From Anadara kagoshimensis (Eukaryota; Mollusca; Bivalvia; Arcoida; Arcidae): 64,000 bases of DNA. The stretch spans positions 45,464,576-45,528,575 of the forward strand of contig CM037870.1 of the NCBI GenBank assembly GCA_021292105.1, in the 5' to 3' direction. Below the pieces are notes generated by a model, which saw only the letters and a list, made by a program, of their open reading frames with translations, ran no database searches and was not told the origin of the DNA. Shown here in pieces: positions 21,852-35,400 of the stretch (the first letter of the stretch is position 1; each line of letters opens with the position of its first letter). Both the position numbers and the translations under genes were made by a program.

Positions 21852-23239
21852 GGTGATGAGCACACCTCAAAAATCGATTTCACCCTTTTTTACACTGTCA
21901 AAGAAACATAACGAGCCGTTTAAAACCTATAGATTTTCTTCAGAAAAATTGAGTAAATGAAAACCAAGATATCGTCTTAAGCAACAGATGTTACTGTAGA
22001 AGAATTCAGTAATTGATCGCTATCAAAGTGTGACAGATAATAAACATCTCGCCACCTCATATAACCTTGACATTTGATTGTTTACCAGGAAGTTCCGGTT
22101 ACGAAAGAACAACTTCGATTTTAACCTATAGTATACTATAGACAAACCATGCAACTTAAAATCGAATAAGATTCATTTATGAAGACATGCGTATTTACTA
22201 TTTTTGTAATTTTATATCATTTTAAAATTTGAACTTAGCCATTTTGAATAATTTTCTAAAAATATCAATTTCAAAATTGTCACTCACTCATTCACCGGTC
22301 ACATAATTAAGTATCTAAGGTGAAGAATTGAGCACACTCTATTCGGCTGGTTCTCGGATCTACTTCCGGTGGAAATAAAACATGGGATAGTGAAGAAATG
22401 AAATTGTTTACATTAGAAACCTGACATGGTATTGATTTAAGAATTTGCACAGTGTATGTGAATATATGTGAAGTATCCCATATGTTTTCTGTTTGATTTT
22501 TATGAAATATGGACAAAACACGTTATGTTCTTTTTAGTTTTTTTTGGTAATTTTCTTATGGAAAAAGACTGGAATGTTGTTGAAATTCCTGTTATCTCAT
22601 TGTTCAATATTACTTAACTTACAGTTGTACTAAGCAGGAGCACTGCGGTAGCTCAGTTGGTAGTGTTTCGCACCTGACCCGGTGACCAAGACTAAAGTGG
22701 GTATTGCCTGTTCTTTTGCCAAGCACTCACCATTACAAAATGAAAGTCACAGTTCTTACGGATGGGAACTTAAACATGGTCATGTGTCACCATGTGCTTG
22801 ACACTATAAAGAACCCTGCTGTATAATGCCACCAGCTCAACGCACAGGCAAAATTTCTGCACTTTCGTCTATAGCTGGTGATGACTCTATATAAGTGAAA
22901 TATTCCTGACTGAGATGTTAAACACCATTACTCAACTCTTTGATAAGCAGGGCACTTTCAAGTTTCAAATTTTCTAAAGGCACCAGGCATATAAATTTAT
23001 TGTCACAAATTGATTTTGAGAAATAGACATTACACAGAATTGGTAAAGCTACACAAGATTGATAAAAATAACTTTAAATACTAGTATGTCTGCAATTTAT
23101 GGAATTATATACCGTTGAACTGGTCTGTAAAGACCATAAACTTTATTTCTTAAATATTTATATGTGGATTCCATCTATATTTCAGAAATTCTGCAGTTAA
23201 ACATCACAAATTATTATGGATACTGGTTAAAAAGTCATT
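21852..23239. promoter_or_regulatory. Shared upstream region between PLEKHA8 and NPHP3 start codons
   Basis: 1,388 bases lie between the two divergent start codons, so both promoters must be here or in upstream non-coding exons. Two ETS-like sites (CTTCCGG or its complement) are seen near 22090 (AGTTCCGG) and at 22361-22368 (ACTTCCGG). A pyrimidine tract followed by AG at about 23170-23185 could be the acceptor of a 5' UTR intron of NPHP3. A SINE occupies 22635-22940. No TATA box is convincing. Core promoters were not located. Confidence 0.5.
22635..22940 (+). repeat. tRNA-derived SINE family B, copy 1
   Basis: Head has a tRNA A-box-like GTAGCTCAGTTGGTAG; the body runs through CCATTACAAAATGAAAGTCA, TATAATGCCACCAGCTCAAC and CTATAGCTGG, and ends TTAAACACCATTACTCAACT. 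About 300 bp. It lies in the region between the two gene starts. Confidence 0.85.
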
Positions 23240-23481
23240 ATGGGTACAGGTGTATCATTTAGCCGTAACCAGGATGATGATGACATCCTGGGGGCTGATC
23301 TTGATGGTAGTAGTCATGGTGTCATCAAACGTATTCCTATAGAAATGAAGCCAAGGGGAAAGTTAGGGTTGAGTCGTGGATCAAGTAGAAAGCCTAAAGG
23401 AGGAAGCTTACGTTCTGCTCTGTCTGTTGATCTTGAAAATCCTGAAGTGGAAAGAATTCGCAGAGATTTTGAAATGTACAG
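23240..23481 (+). CDS. NPHP3: NPHP3 exon 1 (myristoylation signal)
   Basis: Residues 1-81. The first ATG gives [10 protein letters not shown], a Gly2/Ser6 N-myristoylation pattern as in vertebrate NPHP3 (MGTASS). Then an acidic patch, a basic stretch ([19 protein letters not shown]), and the start of the coiled coil. The ATG is followed by G. Donor ACAG|GTCAGT. Confidence 0.95.
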
Positions 23482-26400
23482 GTCAGTTATTAATTGAATT
23501 AAAGTAATTTGTAGGTAATAAATGTGTACTTGGCTATATCCAGTGTAACCAAGAAGACGACTCAAGAAAAACATGTACTTGATTAAATCCAGCGTTACCA
23601 CATGGCACAACAAAATCTTGTGTACAAATTTTGCTATATCCATTGCAACCAAGAACATGATGCAAAATACTATGTTTGGCTACATTCAGTGCAATTAAGA
23701 TCATGACATCAAAAATATTTACTTGGAAATTGCTGATGTGGCCAAGAACATGGACATAATGAATAAAGCAATAAATATATGAGGTACAATTATATATAGA
23801 CCACTGATTACAAAACTCCCAAAATTACAAAGGCATTGAATGACATGCCATGGCAAACTGGTATCCAGTGATGTTGTGTCATTTTACCTTTCAACATCAA
23901 CCATTGCTCTGAGGGTAGATATCCACATCATTGAAATTATTAGTAGCCAGATTTCCAAAAAATATAAAAATGTAGTCCTTTTCAAAGTCATTAATCACAA
24001 ATATGCTAAAATAGGTTACTTTTCAAAGAATGACAATTTTGGCTACCAAGAATGGAAACAAAGCCTGACGTAGTGTACATGTTTACTGTTTATCTGGTCT
24101 GTATGAAATACAAAGAGTTCATGTCACTCCTGTTAAAATATTCATATCATTTTCATCTATTATTTTGGATTGAAAGTTTTGAATTCAACTAAATGTGCAG
24201 GTGAGGTATGTCCTTTTTTGTTGTTCATTGTGTTTCATTTTACATATGAGCTCTTTTATAATTGTGTCTTTTCTCTGAACAGACTGAACAAAGAAAATGA
24301 CATTACAAACATGCAGAAAAAAGAACAGAAACTTGAGACTGAAAACAAAAGATTACGAGCTGAACTTTTCCTCCTACAGAAAACATGCAACAACTTTAGA
24401 ACAGAAAAAGACCATGCACTTGATGCTGAAAAGCAAGCTTTAGCCAGAGCAGCTGCTTTTGAACAAGACAGAGATAAGGTTCAGAGACAATTCAAGGTAG
24501 TAAATGTAATTTATAATCTGATCAGTTGTAACTAGATTTTTATTTTGTGTTGCCAAAAGTTTTAGTGATATTAACTAAAAATAATACCCTGATTATTTAA
24601 AAAAACAGGGTATGTCACCCTGTAGCTGTTAGCTGCGTTAGTAAGTTTGTTTAGGGACTGGCGTTTATTTAACAAGTTTAAATAAGTCTGGTATATAATG
24701 ATAATTTAATGATCAAAAATGGTTACAAAACAATTTAGGTTACCAGTAATGTGAGTGTCATGATGTTGCAAAGGGGATGGGGGGGGGGGGGGGGGGGGGG
24801 GTTAGGAGGGGGGCTCGGTGGCAGAGTGGTCTAAAGGCCTGGCTTATGGATCATATATGAAGTTCATATTTCTTAATGTGTAATGAGGGTTCTTATATAC
24901 AGGTTTTACTGAAATTAATAATAATCTTAAATAACAGGTTTTACTTACATAATTCTATCATTTATTTCAGATATTTAGAGAGACAAAAGAAAATGAAATC
25001 CAGAATTTATTGAAGGCAAAACGTGAACTAGAGAATAGATTAACAAAGATCAGTCAGGGATATGTACCTGATCATACAGAGTATATGGATTCAGCTTCTA
25101 GAAGTGCTTTTGAAAATGGTCTTGGTAAGAATGGTTTGATAAGCTTTTCACAATTGGGCTGTTTTTTGAATGTTTTGAAATGAAATCATGTTTCAGTTGT
25201 ATTTACCAGGGTAAACCTTTAATGTGCTGTATTACTGGTGTACCTTTATAAACTTGGGTTTTATTCCTATTCTGACCAAAATTGCAATTAATATGAAAAT
25301 GACATTCTTGTTAATAAAATTTAATGATATAAAGTATGCTAGATTATTATACAGTAAAATCACATTTCACTGAAATTTGCATTATAAACATAAAAAATAG
25401 CAATAGTTCCAGCTAATTCAGCTCTTCTTGTTAGAGACAAATCATCATCTCATGAATAAAACCATTGCACAATGACCAACAGGCCACATAAAGATGTTAA
25501 ACCCAGACAATCATTTTAGATTTAAATCTAAAATATATTTCCTTTCATTTGCACTGACTATCATCAGATGAAAAGAAAATAAAAGTATGTGAAAGATTTG
25601 AAATTATGGTTCTCACTAAAATTATCTGACACAGAATTTTCCTGATTTACAGAATTTATTATTTTCTTTTATAGGTAATCCTGGAGATTGGTGGACAGCT
25701 TTAGAAAGTGAACCTAGTCTGGGTAGTACCATACAACTACATCAAACAACAATTAGGGGACCAGAGTTTGCTCACAGTATGATGGAAACTGAAGGTCCAT
25801 TTACTAATGTTAACAAAGGTAATTATATATAAATGTATACAGTAGTTTGACTAGCACAGAATAGAACTACATGGAGGAGTGTTGTCAGTGGCCTATGTTC
25901 CTCCCTGGTACCACAGGCATAAGCAAGTAAGTAAGTAAGTAAGTAAGGAGACAGTAGTGGGACCAGGAATTTCATAAAGGGGAAGTTTTAACCCCTTGAG
26001 CCTTAGGCCCTCTGGGTCTGTCACTGTTATATACAGTAAACATATTTTTCCATAGGGTAATTTTAGCTAATTTGTCAATTTTAAAATAATTGATATAATT
26101 TCCTCACATGAATATTATTAACATAGATTTATATTTACATGTACATTTGTACATAACAAAATTTAGACTTAAACACAGAGATTGACACTTATGCAAAGGG
26201 GAGATAACAAGAAAACATGAAAACAGACATGTGGAAACTTACAGGTGCTAAATTTTGATCTTCTGCATCCCAAGGAAAAAACATGCTGAACTGTGTTAAA
26301 CAAAAACCTTTGCTAATACATTAGACATTTGCCAGAAATGCTATTTATTCAAGTAAAGCTTGGTTTATGGGATTGCTGATATTTTACCAGTCTAAATCAT

Positions 26401-29400
26401 GTTCAGTATACCTAATTTTTCAAGCCTGTAGATGTTACATAAACTAGGTCATATAAGATCGTTTTGAAATGTCCTTTAATCCCATTGAGTTTGAAAGTAG
26501 AAATTTTACATCCTATTCAAGATTCTTTCACTTATATCTAGGTGGTCAGATCTTGGATGCTGAAAAAAAAATCTGAGTGCCCAGAGGAAACCACTAACCT
26601 TCAGCAAGCAAATTAACAAACATTCTTACAATAGGATCTGTAACAAGTTGGATTTGAACCTAGGCAGTTAGAGGCATTGTATTCTATATGTATGGGCTTT
26701 AGGCTACCAAGGTGCTCTGGGACTTTGTGTGACATTAGGTCATTAATCCTAAGAAGTTACCAATTTCCTTTATTAATCGTTACGAAGAAAACCGCAAGAT
26801 GAAAGAGCGGTTCAAAGCACTTTCTGTATTATAATTACATTTTCATCTATTCCTTTGTCTTAAAAATATTCTGTTTTATCTTTTGCTAGAGGACTGGAGT
26901 TCTGTTATGGCCAATTTGACACAGTTTTTACCCACAATTCCAGAACATGCTTTGAGTTGTGTATTACGCATCTATATATCTGCACCAAAAGACATGCACT
27001 CGGAAGTTGATATTCTACATAAGGTAGATAATAAATATGAAATCTGTTGTTGAATTTAAGGGTTTGTTAATCTATGCATTAGAGGGTTACTAGTTTGCTG
27101 ACATGAGTTGATATAATAAATATACACCCCACAGACAATGTTTAGGGTGGTATATAGGAATCACCCTACCCACCTGTCTGTTCGGCCATCTGTCGCAATA
27201 TCATGTCTGCTCCATATCTTCCATGTCTCTGGTTGTTTTTAATCAAACTTGACATAAACATAATCCAACATGAGATCATATCATATTTAGGTGTATAGGT
27301 CAAGGGTCAAGGTTAAGTCTTAGATATAACAACAGGGCATTGGTGAGAGATGAGAGGTATTTGTCTGTCAAGAGAATTTGCTCTGGTTTTAACAAAATTC
27401 AAGGCATTAAGGAATAAACATGTTGATATTTCATTTTTTTGTTTTTGAAAATACAATAATGGTTTTTTACTTCCCAGAGTATGAGATTCTTTCATTTATC
27501 TACATTTTGAGGCAATCACTTCTGAGTTGGTAGAGAAAATGGGGGTATTCAGAGAAAAAAACTGGCCTTCCAAACTGACAAACTTTCTTATGCTTATATC
27601 CTTCTATCCTTCCAGAGTAGCATTCAAACCAGTAAGAGGTGTTGTATCTTCAAACTGGTGCTTTAAACCACTTGGCAACCAAAGCCACAGCTTTCAGAGA
27701 TATATTAATTAAAATCTTTTAATATTGCCACCATTTATTTGGTCCAGTTTTGGTTTTGTAAAAGGGTTTGTCTGTATTCCAATTAAGGGATAAAATAAGA
27801 AGGATTTAGCAGAATTGGAATTCTGAACTTGAAGAAATACTTAGTATCTAATGAGATAGCAGAGGGCATTATATTAAAAATTATATAAAATATTGAAATG
27901 TTTCTTTTAGGAATATGCAGCAAAGCTTCGTAATCTATGTGAAGGAAAGGGACGTGGTTTAACTATAGTTCATATTTCATTTGATGATGGTAATTCATTA
28001 TCAGGTCAGGTAAGTCAGTCACATAATATCCACAAGGATTTGATGTTATTCTCTGTTCTCAGAACCTCATTAAGGAACTTTCATATTGATCTATCATCAA
28101 TAAATTAAAATTTAATGCTTATATATTTGTGTAAAATTTACAATTAATTGATCTGAAAACCAGATGATGGCTAATCTTTTAAAATTCATATTTGTGCTTT
28201 TTACAAGATGACAAATTATGTGACACCACTAGATGTAACAGATTAGTTAGTTTAGATAAACTTTATTTATTCTGTAAGAATTTAGAAACAAGTTAACTTA
28301 GCTTTTGTTTGATTTCAGGCATTAGACAGACAACATTTAACACGACATCAACAGATATCAAAGTCTTCCATATTTCTATCATTTCTCTGTGATTCCACGG
28401 ACAGGTGTTATACATATATTCATTTGTATTTGTTTTACTTTATACATACACTTGCATACATATTTACATGTATATTGATATCCTTTATAAATATCAACAT
28501 AGTTAGGAGATGCGCATATTGTTAAAACAAGTTGCTTTGCTTAATTTCCCTGGAGTTATGGCCCTTTGAACTTAAGTGCAAATCATAAAAAAGAACCTGC
28601 TGGCAGGGGATCCTTATTCACTGAACTTGCTTGTTTACATGTATAGTGAAACCTTTTCTTACCTGTTACCTGGTTAGAACAAAGCCTTACTAAATAGAGG
28701 CTTTAATATTTTTTCACTACACTACAGCTTTCTAGAAATTTTAAACAGTAAAATTATTCATGTACAGTAAAACCTCAACTTAATATTCCTCCTATGAATT
28801 ATTTCTTTATAAGTCTCTTTCAATTTATTGCCAGACTCCTTTGTAACTTCAATATTTGACAGACCAAATTGTGGTGATTCCAGATTTTACTGTAATTTAA
28901 TTATGGTATTAGTAATCTGTATACAGTAATTCTTATTTTGTTCTTTTCTAGATTTACTAGTTTTGAATATAAACATGGTTATTTAGATAACCCAGGATCT
29001 CATCCTGCTGTATTCTGCTTTAAAGAAACCAAAGGGTAAGTTTCTCTAATGGTAGTAGTTTAAATAATATTAATATTAAAATATACAAGTGTAAGCTTTT
29101 AATTAAAAAATTATATTTATCTGTCTCTTTCTTTTGGGAGATAGCTTTTAACAGTTGTTATCCTTTTTATTCAAAGTGTTTTAGACTTTGTAGTACATGT
29201 AGATCTTGGAATTTCTGAATGCACCTGTTGTCTATCCCAGATGGCTGCTATTTATGTGAATAGAAAGAAAATTACTGATAAAAACTTCATTTCTTTGTAT
29301 TTTTGTATTTGTAAGAAAACTATTCATCTGATTGAGTACAGAATACATGTAGATCAGATAATTTGTCCTGGAAATGCTTCTCTTTAGATTGGTTAATGGA

Positions 29401-32400
29401 TGTTTTGTATATATATCCTATATGACAACTATTACCAAAAATAGAACAGAAAAATTCAAAGAAAATTGTTTATCTGGATAAAGGTATAGTAAATTTTTGT
29501 CAGATGATAGTCAAATATGTTAAAATAATTTATATACACCTTCTTTTGTTCATATTTTATACAGTGTAATATATTTACAATTTCAACTGCTTTGTTCTAT
29601 ACAAACTTTGAAGCAATTTCATTGTTTATTTTCCCATAGAGTCAATACAGAATGTGCAGAAACATGATGTTGGTGACAAGTAGTGTATGAACACATAATA
29701 TAACTTGTAAATTTGTATTACCAATTATTTTGTATAGATCTCGTAATAGTCATAATGAAGCCAAAGAATTAAAAAGTAAAGTACGAGAGAAGAGTACTGC
29801 TAAGTTAATAGATGGTTATACATCCACCAGCAGAGGTGTAGAACAAGCTTATGTAGAACTAGAAAAAATACTCAAAGTGGTAAGTTCCAACTTCTTTATA
29901 CCAATAAATAGATTTGTCTCTATTTGTCTGTGTTATTAGAGGCCACATAATTAAATTTCTCACACCTGTGACCAGGAAATCTACATATAGCTATTTCACC
30001 TTTGTTAAGACAGATGACACAAAAAGTCTCTCACATTAGTTGGATTTCTCTGAATTTTAAACCTGATTCTATGACAAAGGCATTCTTGATCACTTACATG
30101 CATCAAATTGATGACATCAAAATAGTTTTATGCAAGAATGTTAACAAAAAGCGATTTTATGTCCTTTTAAGGACGTGGATGGTGGAATAAAACGAAAAAT
30201 TTGATGCAAGAAGTTGTTACAAATGAGGTTCTTATTGTGCAAATAAGTGAAAATAGAGTCTTAATTTTGTTGCCCTTGGTTCCTCTTAGTTATATGTCCT
30301 AAAATCTTTAAATAAAAATTTGTATCTTAGGAACTAGGTATTGACTCCAAAAAAGAAAAATCTGAAGATGATGAAAGTCTGCTGACAGAAGGGGAGGGAC
30401 CAGAACAGCTGTGTGGGGGATCAGTATGGGACATACATGGTGAATATGAACAAATGGAGGCTATGAGTTTTGCCAAAAGATCCAGTTGTGAATTAGGATT
30501 TGAAAAGGTTTGTATCAAAGAAACATAAAGTGCCAATGTGTTATATTATGATCAAAATGTTTCTATAATATTTATTTATTTTCTCATTTGTGTTTAATTA
30601 GTGTATTTGCGGAATTCCAGTGAAAATTTTAGATTAGTTCAAGCATTAAGGAGTGTCACATGGTATGCTTACAACATAATTGACTTTTAGCTCACTTGCA
30701 CAAAAGTGCAGAAATCTAATCCCATACTCTCAGCATAAACATCAGTGTCAGCATCCATTGATAAATTGTTATATTAAAGTTTCACCTCACCTGTGCCAAA
30801 AGCTCAGATGAGCCTTAGGATCTATCTTTGTCCGGGGTGTGTAAACTTTTCACATTTTAATCATATTTTCTAAAACTATTGGTCAAAGTTAGATGATATT
30901 TGGCTGGAATGATGTCTAGGTGAAACACTTTCAGATTTGCACAAATGGAAGGGGTTATGTCCCCTAGGGGCCCATGTTTCCATTTTATGAGTGATCAGTT
31001 ATCAGATATTGCTTTTGGAATTGCTAACATTAATGTTTTGCCTGTAAAACTGACAATTTTTAAAATCTGTGATATAAGGACTTTTCAAAACATTCCACAC
31101 AAACATCATTGGATATTTATCCCATAGTTTATTGATGAATCACATTGTTAAAGCTTAAAATCTAAATTTAAAATCTTTATTCTGGATATATATTACAGCA
31201 TTATGAGAGATTAAATGGCCATGTATCGTCTGCTGGACCACTACCTCCATTATTGATAACAGGATCTGCTGGATCAGGGAGATCTTTGTTACTGACTAAA
31301 TGGTAAGATAAAAGCTTTTAATATTTCCGTAATTGGGAGGTCATGGGTTCGATCCCCTGCAGGGTCTGACTCAAGACTTGAAAGTGGTTAGTTGACCTTT
31401 GCCAAGCACTCCGCATTACAAAATGAAGGTCATGGTTCTTTCGGATGGGAACATAAAATAAACAAGGTCCCATGTAACTATGGGCTTGGCAGGCTAAAGA
31501 ATCCTGCTTTATAATGCCATCAGCACAACACACAGGCTAAATTTCTGCACTTTCGCCTATAGTTGGCGATGATTCGATATAAGTCAAATATTCTTGACTG
31601 GGGTTAAACACCATTTTTCCACTCCACTCTTAAGATTTCATTTGCCAGATTTTGTTGTTTTTCTTTTTTTCTTCTTCTTTTTGTTCTTCATTTATACTAT
31701 CATAGCTTCCTCTCATTGCCTCTCTTTATTTGTCTTAATTTTGTTCTCCTGTTTTTCCTTATTCTTGTCTGTTTTCTTAACAATCACAGCAACTTTCAGT
31801 GCCTCTTCCATCCTTCATAAGTATGTATCCAACTAAGGCAAAACTAGTATGAGAAAGTATATCAGTTTGCTTGTTGAAGATCACTATTTGTTTTTACACT
31901 ACACAGTTCCTTTAATATTCTTAACCATATTATGTTTTAGGATCCAACTACAACAGGAGAAGACATCTGGTGGTATTGTGTTATATCATTTTGTGGGTAC
32001 AGAATCGTGTGTCAATGCTGATCCTGTAGTAATGATACGGAGGTTGACAGCTCAAGTAAATATATATTAAATTTCTGCTTAACTTTTCATTAATTGTAAA
32101 ATTGATGTACAAAAAATCTTGGTTTTATGGAACAGCAGGTATAAGATAGAAAATTTACATGTTTTCGCTGTGGGCATTACCATCTTGATGTCCCATAGTT
32201 CCATGTTCCTTTCATTGTCAATTTTGATTTCACATGTGACAGGTGAAGCTATCTCAGCAAGAAGTGCTTACCCTTTGGAGCACCTGGCCTCACTTCTGTT
32301 GTGAAATTAACATGTTTGGTAACCCAAGTAAGATTTTGTTTCATTGTTAACTATAATGCTCCTTTTTGTGCAGTGTGGCTAAGCTTTGTATTGAAAATTC

Positions 32401-35400
32401 TATATGATCCAGTACTAGAGGACTACCTTTTTAGAAATTATACAGAACAGTTTGTAAGCCAAGAGTCAAACCTGTACAATCCTTACACATAGAATTTCAA
32501 GACCTTTCATTGTTTTCAGCATTTGAACAAAATTGGAAATTTCAGTTGATGATTTGGTTTATTATACATAAATCCAGGGCCCCACAAACGCCGACAAGGT
32601 CATTCCGTGGTAAAAATCACCGCTAAAAAAAACCTCATTCATCCCCCCCCTTTCTTCATTGATTCATAGAGCTTTTTGATGGAGTTTATATTTCGTCTGG
32701 AATGTTACACAACTTATATCTACTTTCAGATATTTTCTTTCTTTCTTCATTTTATTAATGAAAAACTTTATTCATCCAAACATTCACCACAAAGTCGGGA
32801 AAGACTACAACCTGACAGGTCCTGTGTTTGTTTATATCATGCCATGATTATGTCCCTTTAATACATTTTAGTCAAAGCAGAGTGGGTAACGACTATTTTT
32901 CGGGTTAAAGTAAAAAATATGGCTGTCACATGTTTTACTGCTTACATTAGCAACTACCAGGAGGTGGATATTTCTAGAGAATTCCTACAAAGGGAAACTA
33001 CTCCACTTTCAAAAAAGTGGACTAAATACTTTGGTGTATAGAAACATGTGTTAAGCGAAGTAGGGGAAATTTGGCATTGGTTGTGGTAAAAGACTAATTA
33101 AATTTGACTTTAAATGTCGATTTTCTTCATTAGAAATGGAACGTAAATATTTTAAATAATTTTCCTAAAAATTGAAATGATGATATTCACTTTAGACATA
33201 ACCAACGAACTTCAACGTTATGACCATATTCTTCCTGGTGGTTTTGGGGATTTTTTCATTATTTCAGTTGTTGTGGGTCCGCTCGCGCAAACTGTGACAC
33301 GAGGAACTATACAGCAAGTATCGTTACCCATTGTATACAACAATGACTGCCAATGTACAAACACGTGTACTGATTTATAGTCCGTATCATTTAAGTATAA
33401 CTACACTATATTGTCCAACATAATAATGAAAAACAGCTATTTTAAAACAGACTATAGAGGAACTATTTTTAAGGGAATGTTTGTCAGAGATTTTATTTAG
33501 AGTAGTTTCCCCCTTAATGGCTATTTTTCTAAACATGCTAAACTTCCAGTCGGAGTTTAGCTCAATTTTTGATGGATTATTTTTCAACCATACAGACATT
33601 TATTGTCCAGTTTTTTGTTAGCGGAAATATAGACAGGTGTTATTAAATAGCTGTGACAGGTTAATTTGTCAGGAACTTTAATTTTAAAATTTAATGAAAG
33701 TTGCTTCTTACATGGTCTTACTCAGAAAAATCTGGGTATATTTAGAAGAATATTAAAGAGATCATGATTTTATTATCGTCATACAGCCTTCCTATGAATA
33801 AGGAATATACAGTAAGGTAATTTTGTTCATCTGCCTTGTGTAATCCACATCGTTTGCCTGAGTAGCTCTGTTCCAGAGCAGATGGAGATTTTCTTTTTGG
33901 TGCTGAATATTCAAATAGGATTCGAATAACAGCCATCTTAAAGTCTTGTGTGATTACTTGTTAGTGAATTAATCTTAATTGACAAGACAAAATTTAGTAT
34001 TACCGGTAGTAGGTTTATTAGGGAAAAAAACCGAATGACCGAATTTCAATTTGGTGTTTTATTTGCCAATTTGGTGATTTTTAGCCGATTTTGGCGATTT
34101 GTGGGGCCCTGCATAAATCTCACTTTAGAAATTTCATACCTAGACACTGCCAGGTACAGGTAGATTAATGTCTTATTTTCTTACAGTTGATGCAGCAGGT
34201 TAATTCCCCACCAGCATTGACAGCAGACCCTGTAAGATTGGTAGAAGAATTCCCAAGGTGGCTAGAAAAAGTTTCGTCTAAAACAGCTGGAGGTGTCATT
34301 TTAGTTCTAGATTCAATTGATAGGTTTCTGGTGAGTTCATTTTTCAAGTTTGTCAATGGGGTTCACCTCTACCACGTGGAAACATAACTTTGTATGGAAC
34401 AGTTATTTCTATTGGACATGGAATCATATCAGTTCACATTTTTCCATAAAAATGATATTATCCTAGGAATTTGTGATGTAAATGTTTTCTATAGCATCCT
34501 GCAGAAATGTTAAGAGTATTGATCATTTGATACAGCAGTGACCCCTATTTTTTCGTACAGCAGTGACCCCTATTTTTTTCAAGTTCTTTAAAATTAGAGA
34601 ATGTTAAATATATTTGCAAATTAGTTTTATAAAAAGTGTAGCATCATCATTCATATTTTTACATTATGGTTTTGTAACTTTACCTTAAAATGGTGAAATC
34701 TTTAATATTTTTGACACCCAATTGAGTTTAACAATTTCTTATTCAACCTGATATTAAGTGCAGTTTTCAAAATCTAAAATATTAAAATATTGTTGTATTG
34801 TTTATACTGCCACAAAATTGCAAAATACATGTATGCAAGACTTGTTATGTTTATTCATTAAATTGTGTTTAAACTGTATTGGGAAAACATTAAAGTAAAA
34901 CTTGTAACATGTTGTGCATGTTTTTCTGTGTTACAGCAAGCCGAAGTTCATTTAAAATGGCTGCTAGATCCACTTCCTGTTGATTCCAGAGTAATTGTGT
35001 CTGTAAATGAAGAGACATGTCCACAAGCATGGAGGTAACCTGATTTTAACCTTTTATTTATTGTGTGACAAATGGTAGTAATTGTTTGCTACTGTAAACC
35101 GCTATATATTGGCGCATACTTATTTTAGCGATTGATGAATAGTAAACATATTAGCGCAGTTTAATTTTAGCGCAATCAATTCCAGTCTGAACTGTTTAAT
35201 TCGCCTAAAATCCACGACTTTTAGTCAAAGAAATAAAATAAAATTTGAGAAGGGGATGCCAGGTTACAAGAAAATAATAAAATAACTATGTAATGTTTGA
35301 CTTTCACTGAGAGAAAATCTCCGTAACTGACCCAGGAAGTCAGATGTCTGCAGGAAGCTTTCATCATAATTTGGCCCTCTCGTCTATTAGACATTTTACT

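Noticed and set aside
22085-22115. RFX X-box (ciliary gene promoter motif) near GGTTACGAAAGAACAAC
   Set aside because: Half sites are present but the spacer is too long and one half deviates from the consensus; not good enough to call.
22640-22720. tRNA gene
   Set aside because: Only a tRNA-like promoter head; it continues directly into a SINE body and cannot fold as a full tRNA. The same holds for 24803-24880 and 37908-37980.
23314-23658. 114-residue minus-strand frame over NPHP3 exon 1
   Set aside because: Antisense shadow of exon 1.
33177-33380. 67-residue frame inside the hAT-like element
   Set aside because: No transposase motifs; too short to support a gene.
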